From Flavobacteriaceae bacterium (GTDB lineage: Bacteria; Bacteroidota; Bacteroidia; Flavobacteriales; Flavobacteriaceae): a stretch of DNA of 64,000 nucleotides. Shown here piece by piece: positions 45,069 through 53,853 of the stretch. Under the pieces are notes generated by a model. It saw only the letters and a program-made list of their open reading frames with translations, had not been told where the DNA came from and ran no database searches. Location of the stretch: NCBI GenBank assembly GCA_027490305.1, contig JAIXYI010000015.1:1-64000 (forward strand), written 5' to 3'. Within the stretch, counting starts at the first letter, position 1; each line of letters starts with the position of its first letter. The translations under genes and the position numbers were made by a program.

Positions 45069-45942
45069 AAGAATCGCGTTTTTTCTCACCCTTATTACCT
45101 TGGTCTCCTGCCACTCTTCGAAAAGTGTCGTACGGACGACCAAATCGGTTCCCTCCAAACCCCGGACCCACGTGGCAGGAGGTGTTCGAAAACCAACACA
45201 AAAACCGGCAACGTCAAACCCAGCCGACGGTGCGACAACCCAGCGAAATAAGGAAACTATCGAATCGACTTCGCGGACGGTTGTCTATAGTGACGTGGTG
45301 AATGCCTATGTAGACCAGTTCAAGGAAACGGCCATGGGCAACATGCGACAATACGGCATTCCGGCTAGCATCATCCTTGCGCAGGGCATTCTCGAATCAG
45401 GTGCTGGCAGAGGCGACCTTGCTCTTTCGGCCAATAACCATTTTGGAATAAAATGCCACAACGACTGGACAGGCGATACCGTGCGCCATGACGACGATTC
45501 CGACCAGGAGTGTTTTCGTAAATACAAAGATCCGTCGGAATCCTATCGCGATCACGCACTGTTCCTCACGGGCCGTAGTCGTTACGCGGCTTTGTTCCAG
45601 TTACCGAAAGGGGATTACGAGGCGTGGGCCCGGGGCTTGAAGAACGCAGGTTATGCGACCGATCCTAAATACCCGGATAAACTCATCGGGTACATCGAAC
45701 GCTACAATCTTCATCAGTATGACAGCCAGGTGTTGGGCGTGGAGTTTGTGCCTGTAAAGAAAGAGGAAGAAGTTCGCAAAGATCCGGTGGTCACGGCCGA
45801 ACAAGGAACCTATGAAGTGCAGAAAGGCGATACCTTATATTCCATTTCAAAACGCTTTAATCTGACCATAGAAGAACTCATGGCCAAGAATGGTCTTACA
45901 GGCAATGCACTTTCCGTAGGGCAAAAACTTCGGGTGCAATAA
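45061..45942 (+). CDS. Glucosaminidase lipoprotein with LysM domain
   Basis: The 293-residue protein has a type II signal peptide ending LVSCHSS. A Ser/Pro/Thr-rich linker precedes a GH73-type N-acetylglucosaminidase domain at about 80-225 (YGIPASIILAQGILESGAGRGDLALSANNHFGIKCHNDWTG; the Glu in LESG is the likely acid). A C-terminal LysM follows at about 248-293 (YEVQKGDTLYSISKRFNLTIEELMAKNGL). It cuts the glycan strand of peptidoglycan from an outer-membrane anchor, with LysM as a wall-binding module. It is coupled to the deaminase gene upstream. Confidence 0.93.
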   Translation: MYKRIAFFLTLITLVSCHSSKSVVRTTKSVPSKPRTHVAGGVRKPTQKPATSNPADGATTQRNKETIESTSRTVVYSDVVNAYVDQFKETAMGNMRQYGIPASIILAQGILESGAGRGDLALSANNHFGIKCHNDWTGDTVRHDDDSDQECFRKYKDPSESYRDHALFLTGRSRYAALFQLPKGDYEAWARGLKNAGYATDPKYPDKLIGYIERYNLHQYDSQVLGVEFVPVKKEEEVRKDPVVTAEQGTYEVQKGDTLYSISKRFNLTIEELMAKNGLTGNALSVGQKLRVQ

Positions 45943-45958
45943 GTTGAAATCTTAAATT

Positions 45959-47245
45959 ATGATATACGAAAGAAGCAGTCGGTTGTTCGCCGACGCGCAG
46001 CAAGTAATTCCCGGTGGTGTGAATTCGCCGGTACGTGCTTTTAAAGGAGTGGGGGGCACTCCTATTTTTATGGAGCGTGCGGAGGGGGCCTACCTCTATG
46101 ACGCCGACGGTAACCGCCTTATCGACTACATCAACTCTTGGGGCCCGATGATCTTAGGGCACGCCTATCCGCCTGTCGTCGAGGCGATAACGGAAAGGGC
46201 GAAGCGCGGAACGTCGTTCGGAACTCCTACAGAACTTGAAACGGAAATCGCACGTTTGGCGTTGCGGATGGTGCCGGGAATCGACAAAATCCGTTTTGTC
46301 AATTCGGGAACGGAAGCCTGTATGAGCGCGGTGCGTCTCGCACGGGGTTTCACCAAACGCGAGAAAATCATCAAGTTTTCCGGATGTTACCACGGCCACT
46401 CGGATTCATTTTTGATTGCCGCCGGTAGCGGGGGCGCCACCTTTGGAGTACCCAACAGCCCCGGCGTGACCCAGGGAACTGCTAAAGACACTTTGCTGGC
46501 TACCTATAATAATCTCGCCCATGTAGAAGAGCTCGTAGCAGCAAATTCCGGCGAAATTGCGGCCATTATCGTCGAGCCGGTAGCGGGTAATATGGGATGT
46601 ATTCCGCCGGTACCTGGCTTTCTCGAAGGACTTCGGGCACTTTCTGATAAGGAAGGCATCGTACTCATTTTCGACGAAGTCATGACGGGTTTCCGTTTGG
46701 CACGTGGCGGAGCTCAGGAACTATATGGCGTCACCGCCGATATCGTCTGCTTCGGGAAGGTGATTGGAGGTGGCCTGCCAGTAGGTGCCTTTGCAGCCCG
46801 TGATGAAATTATGTCGTATTTGGCACCCGTAGGGCCGGTCTATCAGGCGGGTACCCTGTCGGGGAATCCGTTGGCGATGGCAGCCGGACTGGCTATGCTG
46901 TCAGCACTTGATTCCGATCCGGATGTGTTTCGACGGTTAGACGAAAAAACAACCTATTTGGGTAATGGCTTGTCTTCAGTATTGAATGAGGCGGGCGTCG
47001 CCCATACGATCAACCAAAAAGGCTCGATGATTTCGGTGCATTTCGACGCACGGTCGGTCGTAGATTTCGCTTCGGCGGCCTACGGCGACAACGAGCAGTT
47101 CCGTATATTTTTCCACGGGATGCTATCGGAGGGCGTTTACATTGCACCATCCGCCTATGAAACGTGGTTCCTGACGGATGCCCTGACAATCGCGGACCTT
47201 GATTTTACCATTGGAGCTGCGGCAAGGGTAGCGAAGAAGTTATAA
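45959..47245 (+). CDS. hemL: Glutamate-1-semialdehyde 2,1-aminomutase
   Basis: The 428-residue class III aminotransferase makes 5-aminolevulinate for haem. Motifs are [16 protein letters not shown] at the N-terminus, [26 protein letters not shown], and [14 protein letters not shown] with the PLP lysine. Length and N-terminus are typical. It lies 16 bp after the glucosaminidase gene. Confidence 0.97.
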   Translation: MIYERSSRLFADAQQVIPGGVNSPVRAFKGVGGTPIFMERAEGAYLYDADGNRLIDYINSWGPMILGHAYPPVVEAITERAKRGTSFGTPTELETEIARLALRMVPGIDKIRFVNSGTEACMSAVRLARGFTKREKIIKFSGCYHGHSDSFLIAAGSGGATFGVPNSPGVTQGTAKDTLLATYNNLAHVEELVAANSGEIAAIIVEPVAGNMGCIPPVPGFLEGLRALSDKEGIVLIFDEVMTGFRLARGGAQELYGVTADIVCFGKVIGGGLPVGAFAARDEIMSYLAPVGPVYQAGTLSGNPLAMAAGLAMLSALDSDPDVFRRLDEKTTYLGNGLSSVLNEAGVAHTINQKGSMISVHFDARSVVDFASAAYGDNEQFRIFFHGMLSEGVYIAPSAYETWFLTDALTIADLDFTIGAAARVAKKL

Positions 47246-47247
47246 AA

Positions 47248-47276
47248 AAAGTCCGGTAACGATTACCGGACTTTTC
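47248..47276. terminator. Bidirectional terminator
   Basis: AAAGTCCGGTAA and TTACCGGACTTT form a 12-bp perfect stem with a 3-base loop, flanked by A on the left and T on the right. It serves hemL and the convergent small gene. Confidence 0.88.
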
Positions 47277-47294
47277 TTTTTATATTGATTTAAG

Positions 47295-47654
47295 TCAGTG
47301 CGTAAGACTTTGATAAAGAGCTGCGCTTGACTTTATTTTCGCAAAAGTGTCCGCGTCAAAAGTTGCTTCGAGTTTTTTGCCAATTATCGTTGCGATGTGC
47401 TCTTTACGCTCGTGCGATAGTTCGCCATTTTCCGTTAGCATACGAAACTTATTGATGAACAATTGTTTCATGTCAGATTTCTGGTTGGGAGTCAGGGCGA
47501 TTAGAGCAGTTAAATCATCCACATTTTTTTGTGCCTTTGCTTCATGCACGCTGACAGGTGTCTGTGTCGTAATTGCTTTTGGCTGTGCCGCTTTCGTCTG
47601 TGCCGATGCTCCCGCTACGGCAAAAAACGCAAGGGCTACAAGTAGTTTTTTCAT
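47295..47654 (-). CDS. Small exported helical protein
   Basis: The 119-residue protein has a signal peptide (1-19, GASAQ) and a mainly helical body (LTALIALTPNQKSDMKQLFINKFRMLTENGELSHERKEHIATIIGKKLEATFDADTFAKI). The LTPNQKxxMKQL part recalls Spy/CpxP-like LTxxQ proteins, but the match is loose. The ATG at 47654 is preferred over an in-frame TTG two codons earlier. Confidence 0.7.
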   Translation of the reverse strand: MKKLLVALAFFAVAGASAQTKAAQPKAITTQTPVSVHEAKAQKNVDDLTALIALTPNQKSDMKQLFINKFRMLTENGELSHERKEHIATIIGKKLEATFDADTFAKIKSSAALYQSLTH

Positions 47655-47753
47655 CTTCAATTTATTAGTCGGTTATACGATAAGTCAAATCTAGCTAATA
47701 AAAACCATATCGCAAAATGCGCACAACACTTTACGTAGAGTCCTTTCGGCTCG

Positions 47754-49463
47754 TTAGCCCACCCATTCGACGGTTTTCAGGTCACCATCAACCACCACCT
47801 TTATCAGTTTATGACCAGATAACGCCTTCATGGCCGCATCCCATTTTTTGCCGCTCAGTTCCGAACGTGTTTTTAGTTCGGTCAACGAGCTTACATTATC
47901 CGATGCCTTCAAAAGGTCGACTACGAGTTTCTCATCGGCAGATAGTTCAATCTGCACTTGCTTTTTTTCAGGGCGCATTTGCGGGAAGAACAACACTTCC
48001 TGGATTGATGCGTTGTTGGTTAGGAACATAATCAGGCGGTCCATACCAATTCCAAGTCCTGACGTTGGCGGCATTCCATATTCAAGTGCGCGAAGGAAGT
48101 CGTTGTCGATAAACTGCGTCGCTTCAAGATCACCGCGTTCGGCCAGTGCCAACTGCGCTTCAAAACGCTCGCGTTGGTCAATGGGGTCGTTGAGTTCCGA
48201 ATAGGCATTGGCAATTTCCTTCCCACATACCATCAGTTCGAAGCGCTCGGTTAGTTCCGGATGGTCGCGGTGTTGTTTGCAAAGTGGTGACATCTCTTTC
48301 GGATAGTCGGTGATGAAGGTCGGCTGAATGAAATGACCTTCACATTTTGCGCCGAAAATCTCGTCGATAAGTTTTCCTTTCCCCATAGTCGCATCCACTT
48401 CGATACCCATCGATTGCGCCGCTTCATAGAGTTCGTGTTCCGATTTGCCGGTTATATCGAATCCGGTGAACTGCCGAATGGCGTCGGTCATCGAAATACG
48501 TTTGTAAGGAGCCTTGAAATCGACGGTATGGTCGCCAAAGGTAGCCATCGTTGTTCCGTTAACGGCCAACGCGCAATGTTCCAACAGACGCTCGGTAAAA
48601 TCCATCATCCAATGGTAGTCTTTGTAGGCCACATAGATCTCCATGGCCGTAAACTCCGGATTGTGTGTGCGGTCCATTCCTTCGTTGCGGAAGTTCTTTG
48701 AAAACTCGTATACACCGTCGAAGCCTCCTACAATAAGACGCTTGAGATACAATTCGTTTGCAATTCGCATATAGAGCGGCACATCCAGCGCATTGTGGTG
48801 TGTGACGAAAGGACGTGCGGCTGCACCACCCGGGATGGGCTGTAGAATTGGCGTCTCAACTTCGAGGTAGCCACGGTCGTTGAAAAACGAACGCATCGCA
48901 TTGAAGAGGCGTGTGCGTTTGAGGAAGGTCTCTTTCACGTGGTCGTTGACCGTGAGGTCGACATATCGCCGGCGGTACCGTTGTTCCGGGTCAGCAAACG
49001 CGTCATGCACTTTACCGTCAGCGTCTGTCTTGACGATCGGAAGTGGGCGCAGTGCCTTGGCTAGCAGTTGTAGCTCGGTTATGTGAACGGAGACTTCGCC
49101 GACCTGTGTTTTGAAAACCGTCCCTTTTACACCGATGAAATCACCGATGTCGAGGAGTTTTTTGAACACTACATTATAGGCGGTTTTCTCTTCGTCGTTT
49201 GAAATATCGTCGCGCGAGATGTAAATCTGCACCCGTCCTTCGGCATCCTTCAGTTCGGCAAACGACGCCTTACCCATGATCCGTTTACCCATCAAGCGTC
49301 CGGCAAGCACCACTTCCTTCCCTTCAAAAGCATCGAATTGTTCGATGATGGTGCGGGAGTGTGCAGTTACGTTGAATTCAGCGGCGGGATACGGCTCGAT
49401 GCCGAGGGCGCGAAGTTCCTGGAGTGCCTCGCGGCGCCCGATTTCCTGTTCGGATAAGGCCAT
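47754..49463 (-). CDS. lysS: Lysine--tRNA ligase (class II)
   Basis: The 569-residue enzyme charges tRNA-Lys. An N-terminal OB-fold anticodon-binding domain (VVLAGRLMGKRIMGKASFAELKD) precedes the class II core with motif 2 (FRNEGMDRTHNPEFTAMEIY) and motif 3 (GLGIGMDRLIM). About 70 residues follow motif 3, a C-terminal extension (LSADEKLVVDLLKASDNVSSLTELK...) that is common in Bacteroidota. The start at 49463 (MALSEQEIGRREAL) is chosen; upstream codons overlap the divergent promoter region. Confidence 0.96.
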   Translation of the reverse strand: MALSEQEIGRREALQELRALGIEPYPAAEFNVTAHSRTIIEQFDAFEGKEVVLAGRLMGKRIMGKASFAELKDAEGRVQIYISRDDISNDEEKTAYNVVFKKLLDIGDFIGVKGTVFKTQVGEVSVHITELQLLAKALRPLPIVKTDADGKVHDAFADPEQRYRRRYVDLTVNDHVKETFLKRTRLFNAMRSFFNDRGYLEVETPILQPIPGGAAARPFVTHHNALDVPLYMRIANELYLKRLIVGGFDGVYEFSKNFRNEGMDRTHNPEFTAMEIYVAYKDYHWMMDFTERLLEHCALAVNGTTMATFGDHTVDFKAPYKRISMTDAIRQFTGFDITGKSEHELYEAAQSMGIEVDATMGKGKLIDEIFGAKCEGHFIQPTFITDYPKEMSPLCKQHRDHPELTERFELMVCGKEIANAYSELNDPIDQRERFEAQLALAERGDLEATQFIDNDFLRALEYGMPPTSGLGIGMDRLIMFLTNNASIQEVLFFPQMRPEKKQVQIELSADEKLVVDLLKASDNVSSLTELKTRSELSGKKWDAAMKALSGHKLIKVVVDGDLKTVEWVG

Positions 49464-49571
49464 GACAGATTTTTTAAGGCTGCAAAGATACGGTGTCGGG
49501 GGAAATGTTGCAACCGCTCGTCCAAAGCGATACGTCCGGCAGGAACCGATGGTTGGTGCTGCCAAAAAAAC

Positions 49572-49579
49572 TACCTTTG
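49572..49579 (+). promoter_or_regulatory. -7 box of the lipoprotein-lipB operon
   Basis: TACCTTTG matches TANNTTTG and lies 15 bases before the ATG at 49595, which supports that start. Confidence 0.55.
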
Positions 49580-49594
49580 CACAAAAGAAATCAT

Positions 49595-50326
49595 ATGAAA
49601 AAAGGGTTCCTGTTGCTGGCGGTCGCGCTTCTAATGGTGTCGTGCCAGGTAGTGGAAAATATGGATATAAAAGAAGATGGAAGCGGTTCGATTCGTTATG
49701 ATATCGATGCCTCGCAGATGATGCAGATGGCGGGCGACCAGGTAGAGCAGTCGCTGAAAGGCGAGATGGGGGAAGTGCACGACACGGTCATCGATTTCAG
49801 TTCGCTGGCCACGATGATGAAAGACAGTCTCGCCAGGATGACGGCCGATGAGAAACAGTCGTTCGAGGTGCTCAAAAGGTTGAAGTTGGGAATGCATATG
49901 GATCCGCAGAAAAAAGAGTTTGCCATCAAAATGGAGATGGCATTCGGGTCGGTTTCGGAATTGCGGGACATGATGGAACTTCTCAAGAAAACTCAGGAAT
50001 TGAAAAACGGTAGCGCCCCAACGGTAGGCGGAGGCGATTATTCGGAACTCGCCTATTCGTATGACGGCCGCAAGTTTGGCCGCAAGGTGACCATTACCGA
50101 TAAGGATGCTTTTGCGAAGGCGAAAGACTCGCTTGGCGGTGTAATGGCGTTGTTTGGCAGTTCGAACTATACGTTGAAATACCATTTCCCGAAGAAAGTC
50201 AAATCGGTTTCGGATAAGAAAGCCATTATCAGCGACGACCGGCGCACCGTGACGATGCCGTACGGACTGTCAGATTATATGGGGAACCCAGAGGCGATGA
50301 GTCTCGAAATCGTGTTAGAGAAATGA
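49595..50326 (+). CDS. Lipoprotein of unknown function
   Basis: The 243-residue protein has a type II signal peptide ending LMVSC, with the lipid-bearing Cys at about 17. The body alternates beta and helical segments (NMDIKEDGSGSIRYDIDASQMMQM..., YDGRKFGRKVTITDKDAFAKAKDSLGGVMALFGSSNYTLKYHFPKKVKSVS). Similar conserved lipoproteins occur next to lipB or lysS in Flavobacteriaceae, without an assigned role. It overlaps lipB by ATGA. Confidence 0.82.
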   Translation: MKKGFLLLAVALLMVSCQVVENMDIKEDGSGSIRYDIDASQMMQMAGDQVEQSLKGEMGEVHDTVIDFSSLATMMKDSLARMTADEKQSFEVLKRLKLGMHMDPQKKEFAIKMEMAFGSVSELRDMMELLKKTQELKNGSAPTVGGGDYSELAYSYDGRKFGRKVTITDKDAFAKAKDSLGGVMALFGSSNYTLKYHFPKKVKSVSDKKAIISDDRRTVTMPYGLSDYMGNPEAMSLEIVLEK

Positions 50327-51030
50327 ATGACGTATCCAATCGCGATGTGATCTTTCGGGATCTTGGACACATGGACTATCAGGAAGCCTGGGATTTGCAG
50401 GAACAGCTTTTTTCTGAGATTGTATCGCGGAAAACGGCCAACCGTTCGGGCGTCGACGTAGCACCTACGCCTAATTACCTGCTGTTTGTGGAACATCCAC
50501 ACGTTTACACTTTGGGGAAAAGCGGCGACCTCTCGAATTTGTTGCTCAACGAGTCGCAGTTGGCAGCGAAAGGTGCGCGTTTCTATAAAATCAACCGCGG
50601 AGGTGATATTACGTATCACGGCCCGGGTCAATTGGTCGGATATCCCATTCTCGATCTGGAGAATTTCTTTACGGACATTCATAAGTACCTACGCTTACTA
50701 GAAGAAGCGATCAAATTGACGTTGGGTGAATATGGTTTGCAAGGCGTCCGCAGTCCCGGAGAAACCGGTGTCTGGCTCGACGTCGGCACCCCGTTTGCCC
50801 GCAAGATATGCGCTATGGGCGTTCGCGCCTCGCGCTGGGTCACGATGCACGGTTTCGCACTGAACGTCAATGCTGACCTGGGGTATTTCGACAACATCAT
50901 TCCCTGCGGGATACGAGGCAAAGGCGTTACCTCTTTACACGTTGAACTGGGAAGGACGATGGATATGTCGGAAGTGGCAGGGAAGGTGAAAAAGCACTTT
51001 GCAATGCTTTTCGAAGCACAAATCGTCTAA
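50323..51030 (+). CDS. lipB: Octanoyl-[acyl-carrier protein]--protein N-octanoyltransferase
   Basis: The 235-residue protein transfers octanoyl groups to lipoyl domains, the first step of lipoate assembly. Family motifs are [55 protein letters not shown] with the catalytic Lys, and [12 protein letters not shown] with the catalytic Cys. Start and length are standard. Its end overlaps the convergent rnhB gene by 4 bp. Confidence 0.95.
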   Translation: MNDVSNRDVIFRDLGHMDYQEAWDLQEQLFSEIVSRKTANRSGVDVAPTPNYLLFVEHPHVYTLGKSGDLSNLLLNESQLAAKGARFYKINRGGDITYHGPGQLVGYPILDLENFFTDIHKYLRLLEEAIKLTLGEYGLQGVRSPGETGVWLDVGTPFARKICAMGVRASRWVTMHGFALNVNADLGYFDNIIPCGIRGKGVTSLHVELGRTMDMSEVAGKVKKHFAMLFEAQIV

Positions 51031-51635
51031 TCGCCGAAGCCAAACTCGAGTTGTTCTTCCGGAAGTAAGCGAAACGACTGCCGATGGTACTTGCAGGGTC
51101 CGTGAAGGCGGATGGCGTCTCGATGGGCAGGTGTAGGATAGCCTTTGTTTTGGTTCCACTTATACATCGGGAATTCGTCGTGCAGCCGGGCCATGTAGTC
51201 GTCGCGGTAGGTTTTGGCAAGCACAGATGCAGCGGCAATGCTGAGGTATTTACCATCGCCTTTAATGATACAACTGTGTGGGATGTCGTCGACCGAACGA
51301 AAGCGGTTGCCGTCGACGATGACATATTCGGGCGTTGGCGTAAGTTTCCGGATGCATTCCTGCATGGCCTTGATGGATGCATTCAGAATATTCAGTTCAT
51401 CTACAACCAACTGATCCAGATGTGTGACGGAGAAGGAAATAGCGGCACTTTCGATGATCGGTCGCAAGGCATAGCGTTCTTTTTCAGTGAGTTGTTTAGA
51501 ATCGTTTAACCAGTCATGCCTAAAATCAGGTGGTAGTATGACGGCAGCAGCAGTCACCGGACCGGCAAGACAACCCCGTCCGGCCTCGTCAGTTCCGGCT
51601 TCGAGCGCAAATTCCGAAAAAGAGGGAAGCAACAT
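51027..51635 (-). CDS. rnhB: Ribonuclease HII
   Basis: The 202-residue enzyme removes ribonucleotides from [18 protein letters not shown] carries the first acidic pair. [21 protein letters not shown] and [13 protein letters not shown] supply the others. The ATG at 51635 ([17 protein letters not shown]) fits the family; the longer frame to 51710 would add a hydrophobic, non-family segment. Confidence 0.94.
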   Translation of the reverse strand: MLLPSFSEFALEAGTDEAGRGCLAGPVTAAAVILPPDFRHDWLNDSKQLTEKERYALRPIIESAAISFSVTHLDQLVVDELNILNASIKAMQECIRKLTPTPEYVIVDGNRFRSVDDIPHSCIIKGDGKYLSIAAASVLAKTYRDDYMARLHDEFPMYKWNQNKGYPTPAHRDAIRLHGPCKYHRQSFRLLPEEQLEFGFGD

Positions 51636-51754
51636 ATCAAAAAGAAACAAAGGTAAGCAAATCAGCATGTGTATAGGATGCGTTAAAAACAGCCGCCTAC
51701 ATAATTGCATTTGATTAATTCATAAATTAGCACGCTAATACCAATATATTGGAT

Positions 51755-53644
51755 ATGAAAAAGAAGTATACACTTGCCATGCTTATCCTGATCCCGTTCC
51801 TCGGAATGGCCCAGACGGTGAAGCAACGTCAGGAGATCGTCTCGCACTATGATGTAGAGGAGCTGAGACAAATGAAGGAACAGTTCGAATCGGATTTCTA
51901 CCGGAACTACAACAAGGCGCTCGAGTTGGCGCGCATCAACGGTTGGCCGCTTCGCATCGAAAAACCGAACGGTGGACTTTCTGAATTGCAGGGCGTGACG
52001 GAAGACGGTCGGCCTTTGTATTATACGACGCACAATTTAGGGGTTATCAATACGAGCAGAGCCAATCACCTGCATCCGGGCGGCTCCCTTGGTTTGAGCC
52101 TTACGGGTCTCGATATGTTTGCCGGTGTATGGGATGGTGATCACCCAAGAACGACTCATAGCGATTTTGGAGATCGAATTTTTGAGTTCGACAATGATCC
52201 TACCCAAGGATTCCACGCGACTCACGTTACAGGAACAATCATTAGCTCGGGTGCTATCAGCGCTACTGGTAAGGGAGTGGCCTATCAAGCTACGGCTTGG
52301 GTGTCTGATTGGACAAACGACGTAGCGGAGATGACCAGTACAGCCAGTCAGGGGATGTTAGTGTCTAATCACTCGTATGGACTTGATGCAGGAAACGGTA
52401 ATAATTTTCCCGAATCGTATTTTGGTGCGTATATAAGCGCTTCCAAACAGTTAGATGACCTTATGTATGCGGCTCCCTTTTATCAAGTGGTAGTTTCTGC
52501 AGGCAATGACCGGTCGCAACCGCAGACGATTAACCCGGATAAGGGAGGGCATGATTTGATAACGAAATGGGCTACGGCTAAAAATGCAATAGTAGTAGCA
52601 GCTATTAATAACATTACAAATTACACGAGTCCCACGCAAGTTGTGATGTCATCATTTAGTAGCTGGGGTCCTACGGATGATAATCGAGTAAAACCCGATA
52701 TCAGTACTAAAGGAGTTAATGTCAACTCAACCAGTAATACGTCTGATACCGCTTATGGACAGAGTAGTGGTACTTCGATGGCGTCGCCTGGTGTCACAGG
52801 TGTGTTGTTGTTATTGCAACAGCATTATTCCAATTTGAATGCTGGCACCTTTATGCGGGCGGCTACCCTTAGAGGATTAATGATACATACAGCAAGTGAG
52901 GCTGGTGAGTACGATGGTCCGGATTCCCGTTTTGGCTGGGGCGTAATCGATGCCCGTAATGCTGCGAAAGCGATTACAGCTACCACGCAACAAAAAGCCA
53001 TTATTTCGGAACTAACACTCAATCAGGGCGCAACTTACACAAAGTCGGTGACTGTAGACGGCACCGGTCCGCTGGTAGCGACCATTTGCTGGACCGACAA
53101 AGGAGGCGTAGTTAACAATTCAGTCGTGGATTTGGTGAACTCGCCGCTGGTAAATGATCTTGATATACGTATCACGCAGGACGCCACTACTTATTTTCCG
53201 TGGCGTTTGAACGATGTAGTAGACGATCCATCGGTGCAGGAAGATAACGCAGTGGACAACGTTGAAAAAATCGAAGTAGAAAACCCTTCCGGGACCTATA
53301 CAATAACCGTTACGCACAAAGACAACTTGGTAACCGGAAGTCAGAAATTTTCGCTTATCGTTACGGGAATCGATTTGACGTTGGGAGTCGAGCAGGATGT
53401 GTTTGCTAAATTTGACCTATGGCCGAATCCGGTCTCCGATGAGCTAAATGTGGCGGTTTCTGACCTTGCCGAGGACCTTTCCGTTGCAATTTTTGATATT
53501 CAGGGGAAAAGGCTAATCGATCAGACATTTGCTTCGGCGGCAGGTAAAGCGCGTATCGATGTGTCTGGCTTGTCTTCGGGTATTTACTTTGTGAAAGTCC
53601 TTCAGGGTACCAAAGAAGCAGTGCGAAAGTTTATTAAAAAGTAA
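51755..53644 (+). CDS. Secreted S8 (subtilisin-like) peptidase with T9SS sorting domain
   Basis: The 629-residue protein has a signal peptide (1-19). A helical pro-region follows, then the S8 domain with Asp127 (GVWDGD), His157 (GFHATHVTG) and Ser341 (SGTSMASPGVTGV). A proprotein-convertase-like beta domain lies at about 430-540. The C-terminal 75 residues (FDLWPNPVSDELNVAVSDLAED...GIYFVKVLQG) are a T9SS sorting domain. The ATG at 51755 is used; an in-frame TTG lies two codons before it. The middle of the gene is much AT-richer than its two ends. Confidence 0.92.
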   Translation: MKKKYTLAMLILIPFLGMAQTVKQRQEIVSHYDVEELRQMKEQFESDFYRNYNKALELARINGWPLRIEKPNGGLSELQGVTEDGRPLYYTTHNLGVINTSRANHLHPGGSLGLSLTGLDMFAGVWDGDHPRTTHSDFGDRIFEFDNDPTQGFHATHVTGTIISSGAISATGKGVAYQATAWVSDWTNDVAEMTSTASQGMLVSNHSYGLDAGNGNNFPESYFGAYISASKQLDDLMYAAPFYQVVVSAGNDRSQPQTINPDKGGHDLITKWATAKNAIVVAAINNITNYTSPTQVVMSSFSSWGPTDDNRVKPDISTKGVNVNSTSNTSDTAYGQSSGTSMASPGVTGVLLLLQQHYSNLNAGTFMRAATLRGLMIHTASEAGEYDGPDSRFGWGVIDARNAAKAITATTQQKAIISELTLNQGATYTKSVTVDGTGPLVATICWTDKGGVVNNSVVDLVNSPLVNDLDIRITQDATTYFPWRLNDVVDDPSVQEDNAVDNVEKIEVENPSGTYTITVTHKDNLVTGSQKFSLIVTGIDLTLGVEQDVFAKFDLWPNPVSDELNVAVSDLAEDLSVAIFDIQGKRLIDQTFASAAGKARIDVSGLSSGIYFVKVLQGTKEAVRKFIKK

Positions 53645-53664
53645 CCTTTAGATCATTATTTTAT

Positions 53665-53704
53665 AAAAATAGGGAAGAGGAGGCAACCTCTTCCCTATTT
53701 TTTT
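53665..53704 (+). terminator. Long terminator after the subtilase gene
   Basis: Arms 53665-53680 and 53687-53702 form a 16-bp perfect stem around a 6-base loop, followed by T. Confidence 0.9.
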
Positions 53705-53793
53705 ATCTCTCATAGGTAGTTGTCAGTTATTAATGAAGTATTAATGTTTTTGCAGAAACTACCGTAAATCTTGGCGTTTTCCGCTGTTAAAAA

Positions 53794-53824
53794 TTTGTTA
53801 TATTAAAAATAATTGATAGTTTTG
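53794..53824 (+). promoter_or_regulatory. Consensus Bacteroidota promoter of the SusCD locus
   Basis: A -33 TTTG at 53794-53797 and a -7 TAGTTTTG at 53817-53824 are separated by 19 bp, the classical spacing. It lies 29 bases before the SusC ATG. Confidence 0.8.
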
Positions 53825-53853
53825 CGGCTTTAACTAACTCAAATAAATTCTGT

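Noticed and set aside
53665..53704. Inverted repeat as a mobile-element end
   Set aside because: No matching partner or transposase is nearby; position and T tail fit a terminator.
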